A stretch of 42,764 nt of DNA. Origin: a virus. The stretch lies in IMG/VR virus record IMGVR_UViG_3300020214_000001, positions 1 to 42,764 of that record; one strand, written 5' to 3'. Position 1 is the stretch's first letter. The number at the start of each line of letters is the position of its first letter. Of the stretch, positions 31,901-39,225 are shown one piece after another. Below the pieces are notes generated by a model, which saw only the letters and a list, made by a program, of their open reading frames with translations, did no database searches and had not been told where the DNA came from. Position numbers and translations under genes: made by a program.

Positions 31901-33602
31901 TGCCCGAGCGACGGCGGACGCGGTGCCGACCGCTGGGGAAATCCTTCTGCGGGGCAGTGGCGGTAACGAGCGGATAATAGGCGAGCGTATCCGTGGCTTT
32001 CATCCGGTTGACGCACTCATGCGAGCGTTCAACGGGGACCTGCCAGTGGACACAGTGACCGGCACGGTGCCCCTCAAGCTGCGCGGATTGAAGCTCGCCG
32101 AAGCGTTCTTTGGTGCGGCCCCCGAGCCGATGCTGCGAAGTCTCGCGGCGATGGACGAAGTGGCCAAGGCGGGCTTCCGAGCTTCCCGGCTGGCGCAGGA
32201 ATTGAACCTCACCGGGGACAAGCCCGGCACGCGCGGCTACGCCGAACACCGATTGCGTGCGACCGGGGAACTACGGGCCAAAGCGGAAGAAACCGCACTG
32301 GAAGGCACGTTTCAACAAGACTCCGCAGCTTCGCAAGGCGCAAGCGCAGTAGAGGGCATAGTTCGCAAGGTGGCCGGGGAACCGGGGGCGGTAGCGTTCC
32401 GCCTTCTGACCTCGCCCTACATTAAAACGCCCGTGAACGTGGCCGTGGAAACCGTGTCCTACGTCGTGCCCGCGCTTGCGGCCACGCAGGCTGCGGTCTA
32501 CGGCTACCGGGGCGACCGCCGCGCGGCGTCCCTCGCCGTAGGCAAGTTCCTCACGGGCCTGACTCTGGCTGCCGCCGCCGACTGGCTGCTGGAAGACGGG
32601 CTAGTTTCCGGCGGGCCTGCTGGGCCAGATAAAATGCGGGAGTTTCAAATGTCTTCGGACATGGAGTTTTACCGCCTCAATGTTGACGGATTGAAGCGCA
32701 AGCTGGCCGGTGGCAGCGGTCGCTATGTGGACGGCGATACGACCTTCCGGCTGGACTTGCTCGGCATCCCGGGCGTTGTCTTCGGAGTCCGCGCTGACAT
32801 GGCAAACCTCGCCGAAACCGCAACCCCGAACCGGGTACCCAGCGAGGACGCGCAAAAATTTAACATTGAATTGTTCTCAGAGATGCTTGGCATGACACGC
32901 TTCATGGTGGACACGACAATGATGCAAAACGTGGGGAACACGCTCCGCGCTGTTGTCACTGGCGACGTAAACCGCGTGGTGCAAAACGTGGCCAGTCAGG
33001 TCGCCGTAGTCCGACCGGATTGGGCAAACACGGTTACGTCGTTCCGGCAAGCGCAGCGTGGCGTCATGCCAGATGTCAGGGACAAGGACATCCCGACCAT
33101 GCTCAGGAACGTGGTCGCGTGGAAAAACGGCGAATGGCAAGACCTTCCAAAGAAGCTGGATTTGTGGGGCAACCCCAGAACGGCGGTGCCCGAAGGAGTT
33201 GACCCTTACCTGCACGTTCTTGCCGACATTCGGCAACCCAAAACCGGACAAGACCGAGCGACGACCGTGCTGCAAAATGCCTACGCAGCGACACGCGACG
33301 ACCGGGTTATCCCCGGCTGGCCAAACCGCAACTTAGAATACAAAGATTTACCCAAAGGCTTGTATCTACCAGCACACTTATATCAATCGTATGTCCACGA
33401 TGTCATGCAAGCAAAGCGCGAGGTGTTGGGGAATCTGATTCAAAACCCAGAGTTCCTTGCGTCCCCGGCAAACGTGCAAGTAAACGTGCTGGACCGGGCC
33501 TACGACCGCGCGGGAAACCGAGCGGCGTTAGCATGGCGCGGACGCCATTACACCGAGTTGGAGAGCGAACGACAGAAGTTAAAAGCGTGGCTTGACCGCT
33601 AG
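25914..33602 (+). CDS. Giant multidomain internal virion protein (2562 aa) with putative metal-binding active sites
   Basis: 2562 residues, 18% of the genome. The N-terminal 180 residues are helical, followed by Gly/Ala-rich hydrophobic stretches (about 190-280) that may insert in membranes. H527-E-A-G-H531 ('TVLHEAGHVHLDTLAPRLQD') is a zincin-type HExxH motif. About 740-980 is Pro/Ala/Glu-rich linker. Near 1520-1680 lies a conserved phage block with H1610-D-Y-F-A-H1615, 'GEEAAWRIHMEM' and T1649-E-T-R-G-Q-N-S-W1657, which looks like a metal-dependent enzyme site. Long helical domains fill 1700-2560, with a hydrophobic 'FLTGLTLAAAADWLL' near 2200. Likely a polyvalent protein ejected with the DNA, acting on the envelope or host targets. 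Its stop overlaps the convergent 33599 gene by three bases. Confidence 0.75.
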   Translation: MDPITGVSPLLARQWALMREKTRAEGGWDPWTPEQRANAVANFSNQWLDANPENLGVKVAVADFQRRIAQQEEARAARNVNVLTPLTAAAPQSYDFTIQPQPYTPTANPSQTNMVEYAPAAVAPRNQNSFFGDIERGWDDKGERVAQSLLLSTGQFSKDDLKRQFADEYVKEQLSDTYEKPPSFIPHLAGELARTVTGTALATGAGYGLGGLLWAGSVEGTAARMQSWRDNTFSAADNLENFDSAFDKASGIATRAGVLMGGASMVPVPLVVGSLGKGTAVKGLVQSVAPGMANVATKAAETAAGKAVDAAGKKLFGSSAAALDRYLLKDSTLTGAARFAAQTGRLAALSGVENVAAESANIGQELLSGSENTRGGSVGGRLGMAGVTGSVISAAHSAGGKVFKATKDGTLIDGNLFADENLAGAVNFILSDKWKTARGDQAATARLAKAMATPEGEVVSAVGDAATVGNPVFDAITRKNPSFEAKFTDEQPASSPDALGHAAEKLVTFFQRYGRVTSAEQAATVLHEAGHVHLDTLAPRLQDVLFDKFRAEMTTGDSPLLRGLTKEGKPVEQGWVDPQVVKFWEKSQDASLTPAQRAEFANKAFREWYSERMVFQEQAWAERRVDRATDTSVFGRLLNDISARAEMVGRAMGLSDPLGFRRTLDEGPNADPVNATLPMVMEKLGAKVEPPVSKKPFAESNLAPGVLIGTPPKDASSDGQTLFGSPETLRAAILGETPTTPKSVLDAMPADDVARLRRENLRQSFEELAAPPVDPRLPARYQPEEGVAANVQTAERRLLARELRAKLEAEQPKPAEVAPPKPAEVAAEAPPAPRLVKSADEEGGFSASPVPLSPRTGEEFKLAPNDPAYNYRMDATQPMITMGDKVSFVQTIEKTTKSGRTKRVPGPRLFGTVEGFTEGGQITVRVSEEGRTGDYFMNFNSGRLLRREAAPEAKAPAPVPEAPSAPLIRAAGEKVGRGEAMTYDEKMALRAAIEQETEQARLARRSALDDLSTRKRTLSPADEARLDQLAAIMDTGMASKQQAKEYRALREAKQAAAKPPPEEVLENNRLGWADRHNGWLLPDGRFIETEPAAAVYFRGFDGELRPGSHGEVALAWLQQNDPQALQQFRPPFNDDAVESEMFRRGWVRIAEGGQVNYLQGKPNQRQEAVLAEWSAEAAKTEGEPIKWSRVAPGNSPKRRVDGSLTSAWIREANLGGGGEDQLSVRKRLDDDEVELRLSAATGQIPGLNQLQKRAARGGPDGRVAQQLLSDTATDALNHYFANTDLIVVSTPTMGVFGSAYEPSVNVQVRGSEESLAHALAGAVRFGRNFSQKQVHVLRNAPDDAVIGANTTDGSRVVPFYTFELKQPLSAPQVQKLAKDSRLEGFTIDGNKLEIYYAEDIHDTAGLRAFKEGIQRAEASLGSNARGVTSTFSRLWSYGKGGPETVPYGRVPDKLPATPERRDNPIARRIAARLVERDVVGAHPASRLTPEQDAYQTRVADEFSRLPLDDLENPSVNRAYAALAAELKDQYRSLPVRVETWPGKEQPYENSAAMRRDIFDNNHLFIFGTDKNTFGPKGAKYSDDHPLLQESSFKDVNGRRLLVNDLLRAVHDYFAHTMSRAEFGPLGEEAAWRIHMEMTRSPWARWALTTETRGQNSWVNFGPHREWNRAHPKETRYAEQKTALLPIEFTKLGDPRLDAEMDAAYDRGNFSRRKLPSGPTPTAEPRDFPERAGRADPELGRINAARPDIHFYEPQTITDGIAAASGKADAALDASLAALNAKVETDTLNNFLVLDGLERMRRALDAGDTAKAESVYDTLSKAGTTLGQLLRQFAEFRTPKTPENVVALVELGLAKRGLRLQDGQKTRLRGLVDASETARNDYETAAEAALTNPAAVEKDFRAVDKLELAAGQAEREWRRYATVMFPRESLSRDLLAVIQGNLLTAKSTVRNFWHNYATGSVRLPSRQLGAMVDAAVSAAQGRERSLSGVSLTEAQWFARATADAVPTAGEILLRGSGGNERIIGERIRGFHPVDALMRAFNGDLPVDTVTGTVPLKLRGLKLAEAFFGAAPEPMLRSLAAMDEVAKAGFRASRLAQELNLTGDKPGTRGYAEHRLRATGELRAKAEETALEGTFQQDSAASQGASAVEGIVRKVAGEPGAVAFRLLTSPYIKTPVNVAVETVSYVVPALAATQAAVYGYRGDRRAASLAVGKFLTGLTLAAAADWLLEDGLVSGGPAGPDKMREFQMSSDMEFYRLNVDGLKRKLAGGSGRYVDGDTTFRLDLLGIPGVVFGVRADMANLAETATPNRVPSEDAQKFNIELFSEMLGMTRFMVDTTMMQNVGNTLRAVVTGDVNRVVQNVASQVAVVRPDWANTVTSFRQAQRGVMPDVRDKDIPTMLRNVVAWKNGEWQDLPKKLDLWGNPRTAVPEGVDPYLHVLADIRQPKTGQDRATTVLQNAYAATRDDRVIPGWPNRNLEYKDLPKGLYLPAHLYQSYVHDVMQAKREVLGNLIQNPEFLASPANVQVNVLDRAYDRAGNRAALAWRGRHYTELESERQKLKAWLDR

Positions 33603-33820
33603 TAGTTAGCCTCGTCTGGGACAAAATCCAGCAGCGTTGCCGACACCAAAGGAGGCCGCTGACCTCGCCGCGCCCAAAACGCGCGATAACCTTTGGCCAC
33701 CTCGTCAATAAGGTCGGCTTCGTCGTCAGAAATCCACTCGCGGACGCGCTCGCGCCGCGCCGACAGCTCGCCCGCCGTGTCCCACGTTATTCCGGCAAAA
33801 GGGGAATTGTGATGCGCCAT
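33599..33820 (-). CDS. Small protein at the end of the replication operon
   Basis: 73 residues, charged and helical ('ARRERVREWISDDEADLIDEVAKGYRAFWARRGQRPPLVSATLLDFVPDE'). The ATG at 33820 lies inside the end of the SF3 helicase gene (34-base overlap), so it is translationally coupled and the last gene of the leftward operon. Its stop overlaps the end of the convergent giant virion gene by three bases, and no terminator hairpin separates the two. No family is recognised. A replication accessory is the natural guess. Confidence 0.65.
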   Translation of the reverse strand: MAHHNSPFAGITWDTAGELSARRERVREWISDDEADLIDEVAKGYRAFWARRGQRPPLVSATLLDFVPDEANY

Positions 33821-35109
33821 TGAGAAGTGCCTTTGACCCGCTTGCGTTTAACCACCTTGGGCTTTGTCTTCGCTAACCGGCCCAAGTAGGTGCCCATCGC
33901 GCCGGGCCACGAGAGCAGGCGGCGCACAATCATCGCGCTGGGCATGGAGCTGGCAGTCATCAGCCGCTCTAAGTCCGTGGCGTCACCAGACCATGCGGTC
34001 GGGTCGGGCAACCCCAACGTGGGCAAGTCATGGAGCAGGCAGGCCAGCAGAGAAACTTCCGGTGCTGTATCCTCCACGGCGTCCAGCAGGGCGGGGCAGT
34101 GCCACGACTTCACGCCGTAGCGTTCATGCCGGAGGTCGGCGGGGACCTCGTAGGTGTCCACAAAATGAGCAAGAGCGGGCAGCTCGGCAGCGATGGCTGC
34201 GCCGAACGCCTCGCGCTTCTCCGTGGCCCCGTCGGAGAACGGGAACTCAGGCATGGACAAGCTGAACAGGTGCAGCTTCTCCTTGATAGCGTCGTCCATC
34301 GGGGGCAGCACGTTGAGGTTCTCCTTCTCGGGATTGAGCGACAGTGATACCCGCCACTTGGGCGTGAGGAAAATCGCCCGCTGGCCTTTGCCGTGACACC
34401 GCTGGATGGAGTTGACCGCCAACTCCTTGAGGCGGGTCCCGAACTGCCGCCGCGTATCCATGTCGAACCTAAAGAATTTATCCTCAACCGCAAGGTGGTC
34501 CGCCTCGAAAATCTCGGCATTGAAGTCGCACTTGCCCGCCATGTAGTCAAAGGGACACGCCTGACGACCGCCCAACAGTGGGGTGATGATGGCGTTTTGC
34601 AGCAGGCTCTTGCCCACGCCATGCGCCCCCGCAAAAATAGCCACTTGACCGGGCAGCGGAGCGAAGCTGCGAAATGAGCGGCGGGCTTGTTTCAACCAGC
34701 CGATAAGGTAAGGCATTTGTTCCATGCCAAACTGAGCGGTCAGCAGGGCGTCCACAACCGGCCACTCGCCGGGGACCGCGACGGTGGGGCGGCTACCCTC
34801 GACGACGAGGAACCGTTTCCCGCCCTGCTCGTGCAAGCCGGAGGGATGTCCTGACAGTCGCCCGAACCCGTCCGCCTTGTTGTGGAGCTGGTAGGCCAAC
34901 AGGCAAGATTCAACCGGGGAAATGTCCGCGCCCTTGGGGACCTTCTGGCTGACGCCGACCGCGCGGAGGCGGCGCACCACGTTCTTCTCGTCCATCGGGT
35001 CAAAGCGACCTTCAGCCGTGGCAACATGATACTTCATGGGGTCAAACGTGACCGCTACTTGGAGGGGTACGGGAATGCCGTCTGTTTGTGGTTGGTGGAG
35101 TGCAATCAT
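33787..35109 (-). CDS. SF3-type replicative helicase
   Basis: 440 residues from the ATG at 35109, overlapping the primase stop by four bases. An upstream in-frame extension to 35238 is antisense-like and not used. Walker A is 'AGAHGVGKS' (near residue 160), Walker B 'HLAVEDKF', followed by 'RRQFGTRLKELAV...QRCHGKGQRAIFLTPKWRVSLSLNPEKENL', where the late Asn is the SF3 sensor, and 'PPMDDAIKEKLHLFSL'. This order matches superfamily 3 helicases of phages and plasmids, hexamers that unwind DNA ahead of a primase-polymerase. The primase gene lies directly upstream. The C-terminal 100 residues look like a winged-helix accessory region. Confidence 0.8.
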   Translation of the reverse strand: MIALHQPQTDGIPVPLQVAVTFDPMKYHVATAEGRFDPMDEKNVVRRLRAVGVSQKVPKGADISPVESCLLAYQLHNKADGFGRLSGHPSGLHEQGGKRFLVVEGSRPTVAVPGEWPVVDALLTAQFGMEQMPYLIGWLKQARRSFRSFAPLPGQVAIFAGAHGVGKSLLQNAIITPLLGGRQACPFDYMAGKCDFNAEIFEADHLAVEDKFFRFDMDTRRQFGTRLKELAVNSIQRCHGKGQRAIFLTPKWRVSLSLNPEKENLNVLPPMDDAIKEKLHLFSLSMPEFPFSDGATEKREAFGAAIAAELPALAHFVDTYEVPADLRHERYGVKSWHCPALLDAVEDTAPEVSLLACLLHDLPTLGLPDPTAWSGDATDLERLMTASSMPSAMIVRRLLSWPGAMGTYLGRLAKTKPKVVKRKRVKGTSQWRITIPLLPE

Positions 35110-36020
35110 GGGTTGAGATATAAAAGAGATTGAAAACGGCCTGTCTCGCGGCGGTGCCAGCCGGGGCACCGGACAGGTTGGGCAAGGCGCAGCGTGGCAG
35201 CGTCCACGCCGAGCGAGGGCAGGACGACCGTGGCCCATTCGTGAGCCTCGGGGGTGTAGGTGAACCAGCCGTGCAGAGATTTGTTGCCGGAGTCAACGAC
35301 CGCGCGGAGCTTCAATTCGGGTCGCGCGGCGAGAATGTATTTGAACACGGCACCAGAGAGGTCGCGGTTCTTTGCAGGGTCGGCGGCAAGCGCATCGCAC
35401 TCGACGACCATGTGCCGCGTCGCTGCGAGGTTGTCCTTCCCGCGCACCGAGCTGCCGGGCTTGAATAGATTTGGGCAAGTGAAGGGGCGGGCCGGAAAAC
35501 GCAGCTCCCGCCAGCGGGCGACTGTGCGGAAGTTCGCAAGGTTGGCGAGGCTGCCGGATTCGTGCGGCTCGCCGCACCACAAGACATCCGTCGGGTCAAA
35601 CAGCGAAAGGAACTGCTGCCAGTGGTCGGTGATGTGAACGGGACTGTCGTGGGCCACCATCCGCTCGGGCCACCAATACGCTGCCATGACCTGTTCCTTG
35701 GCCAGCGACAAGCGACGGGCCTGCCGTTCCAGCTCGGCACGGGCGGCGAGCTTGGCGCGAGCGGCGGCGTCTAAAACGGGCGGTTGCCACGCACCTGTCT
35801 CCCGCAAAGCGGCGCGGAGAGCAGCGTTCGCCGCTTTAACTTTTCCGCGACAGCCAGTGTGCAGACAAAAAATGGTGGGTACCCGGTCAAGGAACAACGT
35901 CGTGTCGCGCGGCTTGGTGGGCTTGCTGTGCAAGTCTACGCCGGGACACGTAATATATCCTCGCACATTTTCGACTTCCCAATGCACCGGGCCGGTGATG
36001 CTGCCGGGAGTGTTGTTCAT
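35106..36020 (-). CDS. Primase (AEP/primase-polymerase type) with N-terminal zinc-finger-like domain
   Basis: 304 residues from the ATG at 36020. The N-terminus has a Cys/His cluster ('GYITCPGVDLHSKP...PTIFCLHTGCRG') like the DNA-binding fingers of phage primases. The core carries 'RHMVVECDAL' (catalytic acidic pair), 'VVDSGNKSLHGWF' (nucleotide-binding S-x-x-K-S-x-H motif) and 'LRLAQPVRCPGWHR', the three motifs of archaeo-eukaryotic-type primases. It makes primers for the PolA polymerase encoded just upstream. ATGA overlaps on both sides indicate coupled translation with the polymerase and helicase. Confidence 0.78.
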   Translation of the reverse strand: MNNTPGSITGPVHWEVENVRGYITCPGVDLHSKPTKPRDTTLFLDRVPTIFCLHTGCRGKVKAANAALRAALRETGAWQPPVLDAAARAKLAARAELERQARRLSLAKEQVMAAYWWPERMVAHDSPVHITDHWQQFLSLFDPTDVLWCGEPHESGSLANLANFRTVARWRELRFPARPFTCPNLFKPGSSVRGKDNLAATRHMVVECDALAADPAKNRDLSGAVFKYILAARPELKLRAVVDSGNKSLHGWFTYTPEAHEWATVVLPSLGVDAATLRLAQPVRCPGWHRRETGRFQSLLYLNP

Positions 36021-37774
36021 TTGGTGTAATAAGTTTGAATTGCGCCTTCGGCGGTAAGAGGTAAGCCAACCGCCCACTCAGGCGGGGTGGATAACGTGTG
36101 AATAACTTTTGTCAGGACATCGGGGGCATCCTCAGTCGGGCATTCAACAATGACCTCGTCGTGGACGTGCCACACTACGTTTATTCCTGAAAACTCAAGG
36201 CGGAGCAGGGCGTCCGCGAACACGTCGCGGGCGACAGCCTGCACAATGTTCTCGGTTAGTTTGCCACCCCACGTCGCGATGCGTGTGCCGTTCTTGACGC
36301 TGGCACAGACAACCCGGCTAGGTTCTTCGGGGTCAACGGCAGGCGACCACCAACGCATCTCCCGGCCAGAGGGCAAGGCATACGTCAGGTCCCGGCGGCA
36401 GATGCGAGCGGAACCGAGCTGCGCGTCCAACGCCCGCCAGTAAGCCGTGACCAGAGGGTTTGTCCGCCGCCAGTCTTTGACGGTCGCGTCGGCTTCCTCG
36501 GCGGTTAAATTAAGCCCGGCCATTGTGCGGGCAACGGCGACGAACTTGGTGCCACCGCAGCCGTAGCCAAGTCCAAGGACACGGGCCTTGGCAAGCTGGT
36601 AAGTGTCGGGAGCCTCGGACTTGAGCTTGCCACCAGTCCAGCCCATCGTGGCGCGGGCATGGGCCTCGTAGAGCGGCAGGCCACGGCGGAGGTCGCCCAG
36701 CATCTTCTGGTCGTCGCACAGCCACGCAAGGACACGGGGTTCAATCTGCGACAGGTCGCAGATAACAAAAGAATTGCCGGGAGCGGGGCGAAACAATCGC
36801 CGCAGCTCCGCGCCATACATCTCACCGCGCGGGAGGTTCTGCATATTGACCCCGGCGTCGCCGGACCACCGCCCGGTGTGACCACCCCAATACTTGAGGT
36901 TGACTGGCATGGTCCCGTCGGGCCGGACACGCGCGGCGATGTTCTCCAATTTGCGAAGCAGCACGTTGCTCCTGCGGTAGTCGCGCACGGCGCGGATAAA
37001 GGGCCATCGGTCAGCGAACTTGTCCTCCCAAACCGCACATTCATCGGAGTCCTGCGCGAGCGAAGCGGGGGCGGAAATGCCCACGGTCGCACAGTAGTCG
37101 CGGAGAACGGCGAGAGACAGGATAGCCCCGCCGCCACCAGCCCACGGGATGTCAGCCTCGGCCTTAGCGCGGGCCGCGCGAACGGACTCAAGCTGCGTGG
37201 CAAGAAGCGGTTGGTCCACGCCGACCCCGGACCAGATGAAGGCGCGGGTCTGTCCTGACAGACGGCGTTCATGGGCGGGCCAACAGCCGCCAAAGAAATT
37301 CCAAAGGCGGAGACAAAGCTCGGCGTCGCGGCGGGCGTAGTCGAGCAGCTCCTTGTCCTTGCCCTTGGCCACCGCGTCAGACCAGTGTTTGCCGCTCATC
37401 CAGTTCCGCATCAGCTTGGGAACGTGTTCGCCGAAGGCGGCTTGAATGGCGTCGGCAAGGGAGCGGGGCAAGCCGCAGTAGGCGGCGAGGTCGGCAGTGC
37501 AGCTCCACGAGCGAGGCGTGAAATCGGCGAACAGGCTGCGAGACATCCCAGCCTGCGCCACCGTCATGTCGAACCCGGCGTTGTGCGAGCAAAGGTCCCT
37601 GCCGTTGAGCTGTCGAAAGTCGAAGGCGGCAGGGTCGCCCACGAAGTCAAAGCCCTCGCCACGCACGGCCACCATATAAATGTCGGTGTCAGGATGGTGC
37701 GCGTAAGCCCACGGGCCGTGGTCAGCGACCGTGTGCGTGCGCGAGTAGAACGTCTCGAAGTCAACGGCTATCAT
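36017..37774 (-). CDS. polA-like: Family A DNA polymerase with 3'-5' exonuclease
   Basis: 585 residues from the ATG at 37774 ('MIAVDFETFYS'). Exonuclease: Asp5/Glu7 in DFET, 'SHNAGFD' (Asp69) and Tyr146/Asp150 in 'YARRD'. Polymerase: motif A D340-LSQIEPR-347, motif B with Lys396, Leu400 and Tyr404 in 'LAKARVLGLGYG', motif C H538-D-E540. It lacks the 5'-3' exonuclease of bacterial Pol I. Leu400 aligns with E. coli Phe762. Leucine at this site has been linked in viral-ecology work to slow, mostly temperate phages, in keeping with the integrase. The position equivalent to Arg754 is Tyr. The stop overlaps the primase ATG by four bases. The 76-base gap before it holds nothing obvious. Confidence 0.93.
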   Translation of the reverse strand: MIAVDFETFYSRTHTVADHGPWAYAHHPDTDIYMVAVRGEGFDFVGDPAAFDFRQLNGRDLCSHNAGFDMTVAQAGMSRSLFADFTPRSWSCTADLAAYCGLPRSLADAIQAAFGEHVPKLMRNWMSGKHWSDAVAKGKDKELLDYARRDAELCLRLWNFFGGCWPAHERRLSGQTRAFIWSGVGVDQPLLATQLESVRAARAKAEADIPWAGGGGAILSLAVLRDYCATVGISAPASLAQDSDECAVWEDKFADRWPFIRAVRDYRRSNVLLRKLENIAARVRPDGTMPVNLKYWGGHTGRWSGDAGVNMQNLPRGEMYGAELRRLFRPAPGNSFVICDLSQIEPRVLAWLCDDQKMLGDLRRGLPLYEAHARATMGWTGGKLKSEAPDTYQLAKARVLGLGYGCGGTKFVAVARTMAGLNLTAEEADATVKDWRRTNPLVTAYWRALDAQLGSARICRRDLTYALPSGREMRWWSPAVDPEEPSRVVCASVKNGTRIATWGGKLTENIVQAVARDVFADALLRLEFSGINVVWHVHDEVIVECPTEDAPDVLTKVIHTLSTPPEWAVGLPLTAEGAIQTYYTK

Positions 37775-37850
37775 AAACTTAAAGGCCACACGCGGAGGGC
37801 AACGAGCGGACAACCACGAACCGCCCATCACCCCCGCGCGTGTGACCAAG

Positions 37851-38429
37851 TTAGGTAGCGAAGGTTCGCTCGGTTAAAAGCTGCTGCACGCGGACGTGCA
37901 AGGCTTCGATGCTGCTGTCGTTGACAATCAATTCTGGCGCGAGCGCACGGGCCTCGGCGGATTGAACCCACGTCTCCGAGCGATGCCGGTCCGCGTCAAC
38001 CGGGCCACGCACAACGCGGATGAGTCGCGCTCCGCGCTCGGCAAGCGCACGGGCTTCGTTGGGGAAGCGCACGTCTGTCACCACGACGAGCGGGGTACGC
38101 ACGAAGGGCAGCTTCGCAAGCAACCTCTTGACCCAATAGTCCCGGTCAAAGAGGTCGCGGCGCAATTCAGTACCCCAATTTTGCAGTAACGGGCGCAACC
38201 GTTCCTTGTGTTCTTCAATAAATGATACTGGCATCCCGATAGCGTCGGCGACCTCCTCCTTCACGCCGTCAGCGAAAGCGAGACGAGTGAGCGGGCGTTC
38301 GCAAGCAAGCAGGATGCAGATAGTGTCCTTGCCGGACTGCTTGGGTCCAAGCAAGCCAATGATTTCGGGAGCCGGAGGCAGCACCCCCGGCAGGATAGTC
38401 TGCCGGGGGTCAGAGACATTGTGTGTCAT
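37851..38429 (-). CDS. Deoxynucleoside monophosphate kinase-like P-loop protein
   Basis: 192 residues. Walker A 'LLGPKQSGKDT' (about 25-35), 'LTRLAFADGVKEEVADAIG' (substrate region) and 'PLVVVTDVRFPNEARALAERGARLIRVVRG' (Walker B-like strand and lid) match phage dNMP kinases of the T4 gp1 type. It would phosphorylate dNMPs from degraded host DNA to feed the polymerase encoded next in the operon. The 'DVRFPNEA' block is the clearest marker. Substrate range cannot be read from sequence. Confidence 0.82.
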   Translation of the reverse strand: MTHNVSDPRQTILPGVLPPAPEIIGLLGPKQSGKDTICILLACERPLTRLAFADGVKEEVADAIGMPVSFIEEHKERLRPLLQNWGTELRRDLFDRDYWVKRLLAKLPFVRTPLVVVTDVRFPNEARALAERGARLIRVVRGPVDADRHRSETWVQSAEARALAPELIVNDSSIEALHVRVQQLLTERTFAT

Positions 38430-38447
38430 ACAGTTTAAGCGACGAGA

Positions 38448-39197
38448 TTACACGAGGCTGTCAAGCCAGTCAGCGCGAGCTGCCGGATTCGCCGCGAGCG
38501 GTGTCACGGCGGGCGTAAAGACGGTGTTCACACCGAACTTAACCTTGCCCGTAGTCAGCGACCAACTCTGTTCAACGAAGCGCTTCAAATACATCTGCTT
38601 GGCGGACAGAAGGACTTTGGCCGACTCCTTGTAAGCGGAGACACTGTTGATAGACCAGAGCGCGAGCGCAAAGGGCGTGCCCTCGTGGACGAGCGCGAAC
38701 TCCGGCGCGGTGGCCAGTTTGGCGGTGCCGTGGATGGCCACGACGCAGTCCAGCACGGGCTTCGCGGTGGCTTTGGCCCCGGTGGTCCAGTCCGTCTCCA
38801 GAGTGAAGCCCGCCGCTAATGTCTCGGCGTGCGTGTTGAAGATGCGCGGGCGGACCTCGTCGCCGTAGGGGCGAATCTCCATGAAGTATTTCTTCGCGCG
38901 GACCACCGTCACCGTCAACGACTCGCCCGGGTCCGCGAGCAGGAGGCGCTTGTTGAGGACGATGGCCCCGGGGTCGAACTGCTCGGACAGGTCGCCCACC
39001 TTCTGCACGATGGACAGGCGGGGCATGATGATGTCGCTGGCGTCGAACTCGCCCGTGAACCCACCAGTGTCAGTGACCGGGGTGACAAGCGCGGTGGAGG
39101 CGGTCGTGGTTGCGGGGACAGCGGGTGCAGGGGGCACGTCGCTGGCGATGTCCTTGGCGGCTGCGGCGAAGGACTTGGGGTTTTTGATGTTGCTCAT
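38448..39197 (-). CDS. Putative ssDNA-binding-type replication accessory protein
   Basis: 249 residues from the ATG at 39197, which follows an A-run leader (AAACAAACAAAAAAAATG-like). After a disordered Ala/Pro/Thr N-terminus, the block 'FDASDIIMPRLSIVQKVGDLSEQFDPGAIVLNKRLLLADPGESLTVTVVRAKKYFMEIRPYGDEVRPRIF' matches a phage protein type with a beta-barrel core that is usually encoded with nucleases and polymerases. The C-terminus ends with a short acidic-aromatic tail ('RADWLDSLV'). An ssDNA-binding or recombination-mediator role fits the context but is inferred. Confidence 0.6.
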   Translation of the reverse strand: MSNIKNPKSFAAAAKDIASDVPPAPAVPATTTASTALVTPVTDTGGFTGEFDASDIIMPRLSIVQKVGDLSEQFDPGAIVLNKRLLLADPGESLTVTVVRAKKYFMEIRPYGDEVRPRIFNTHAETLAAGFTLETDWTTGAKATAKPVLDCVVAIHGTAKLATAPEFALVHEGTPFALALWSINSVSAYKESAKVLLSAKQMYLKRFVEQSWSLTTGKVKFGVNTVFTPAVTPLAANPAARADWLDSLV

Positions 39198-39225
39198 TTT
39201 TTTTGTTTGTTTTTTTTGGTTATTA

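Noticed and set aside
7071-33602. Diversity-generating retroelement acting on the fibre genes
   Set aside because: No reverse transcriptase and no template/variable repeat pair were seen.
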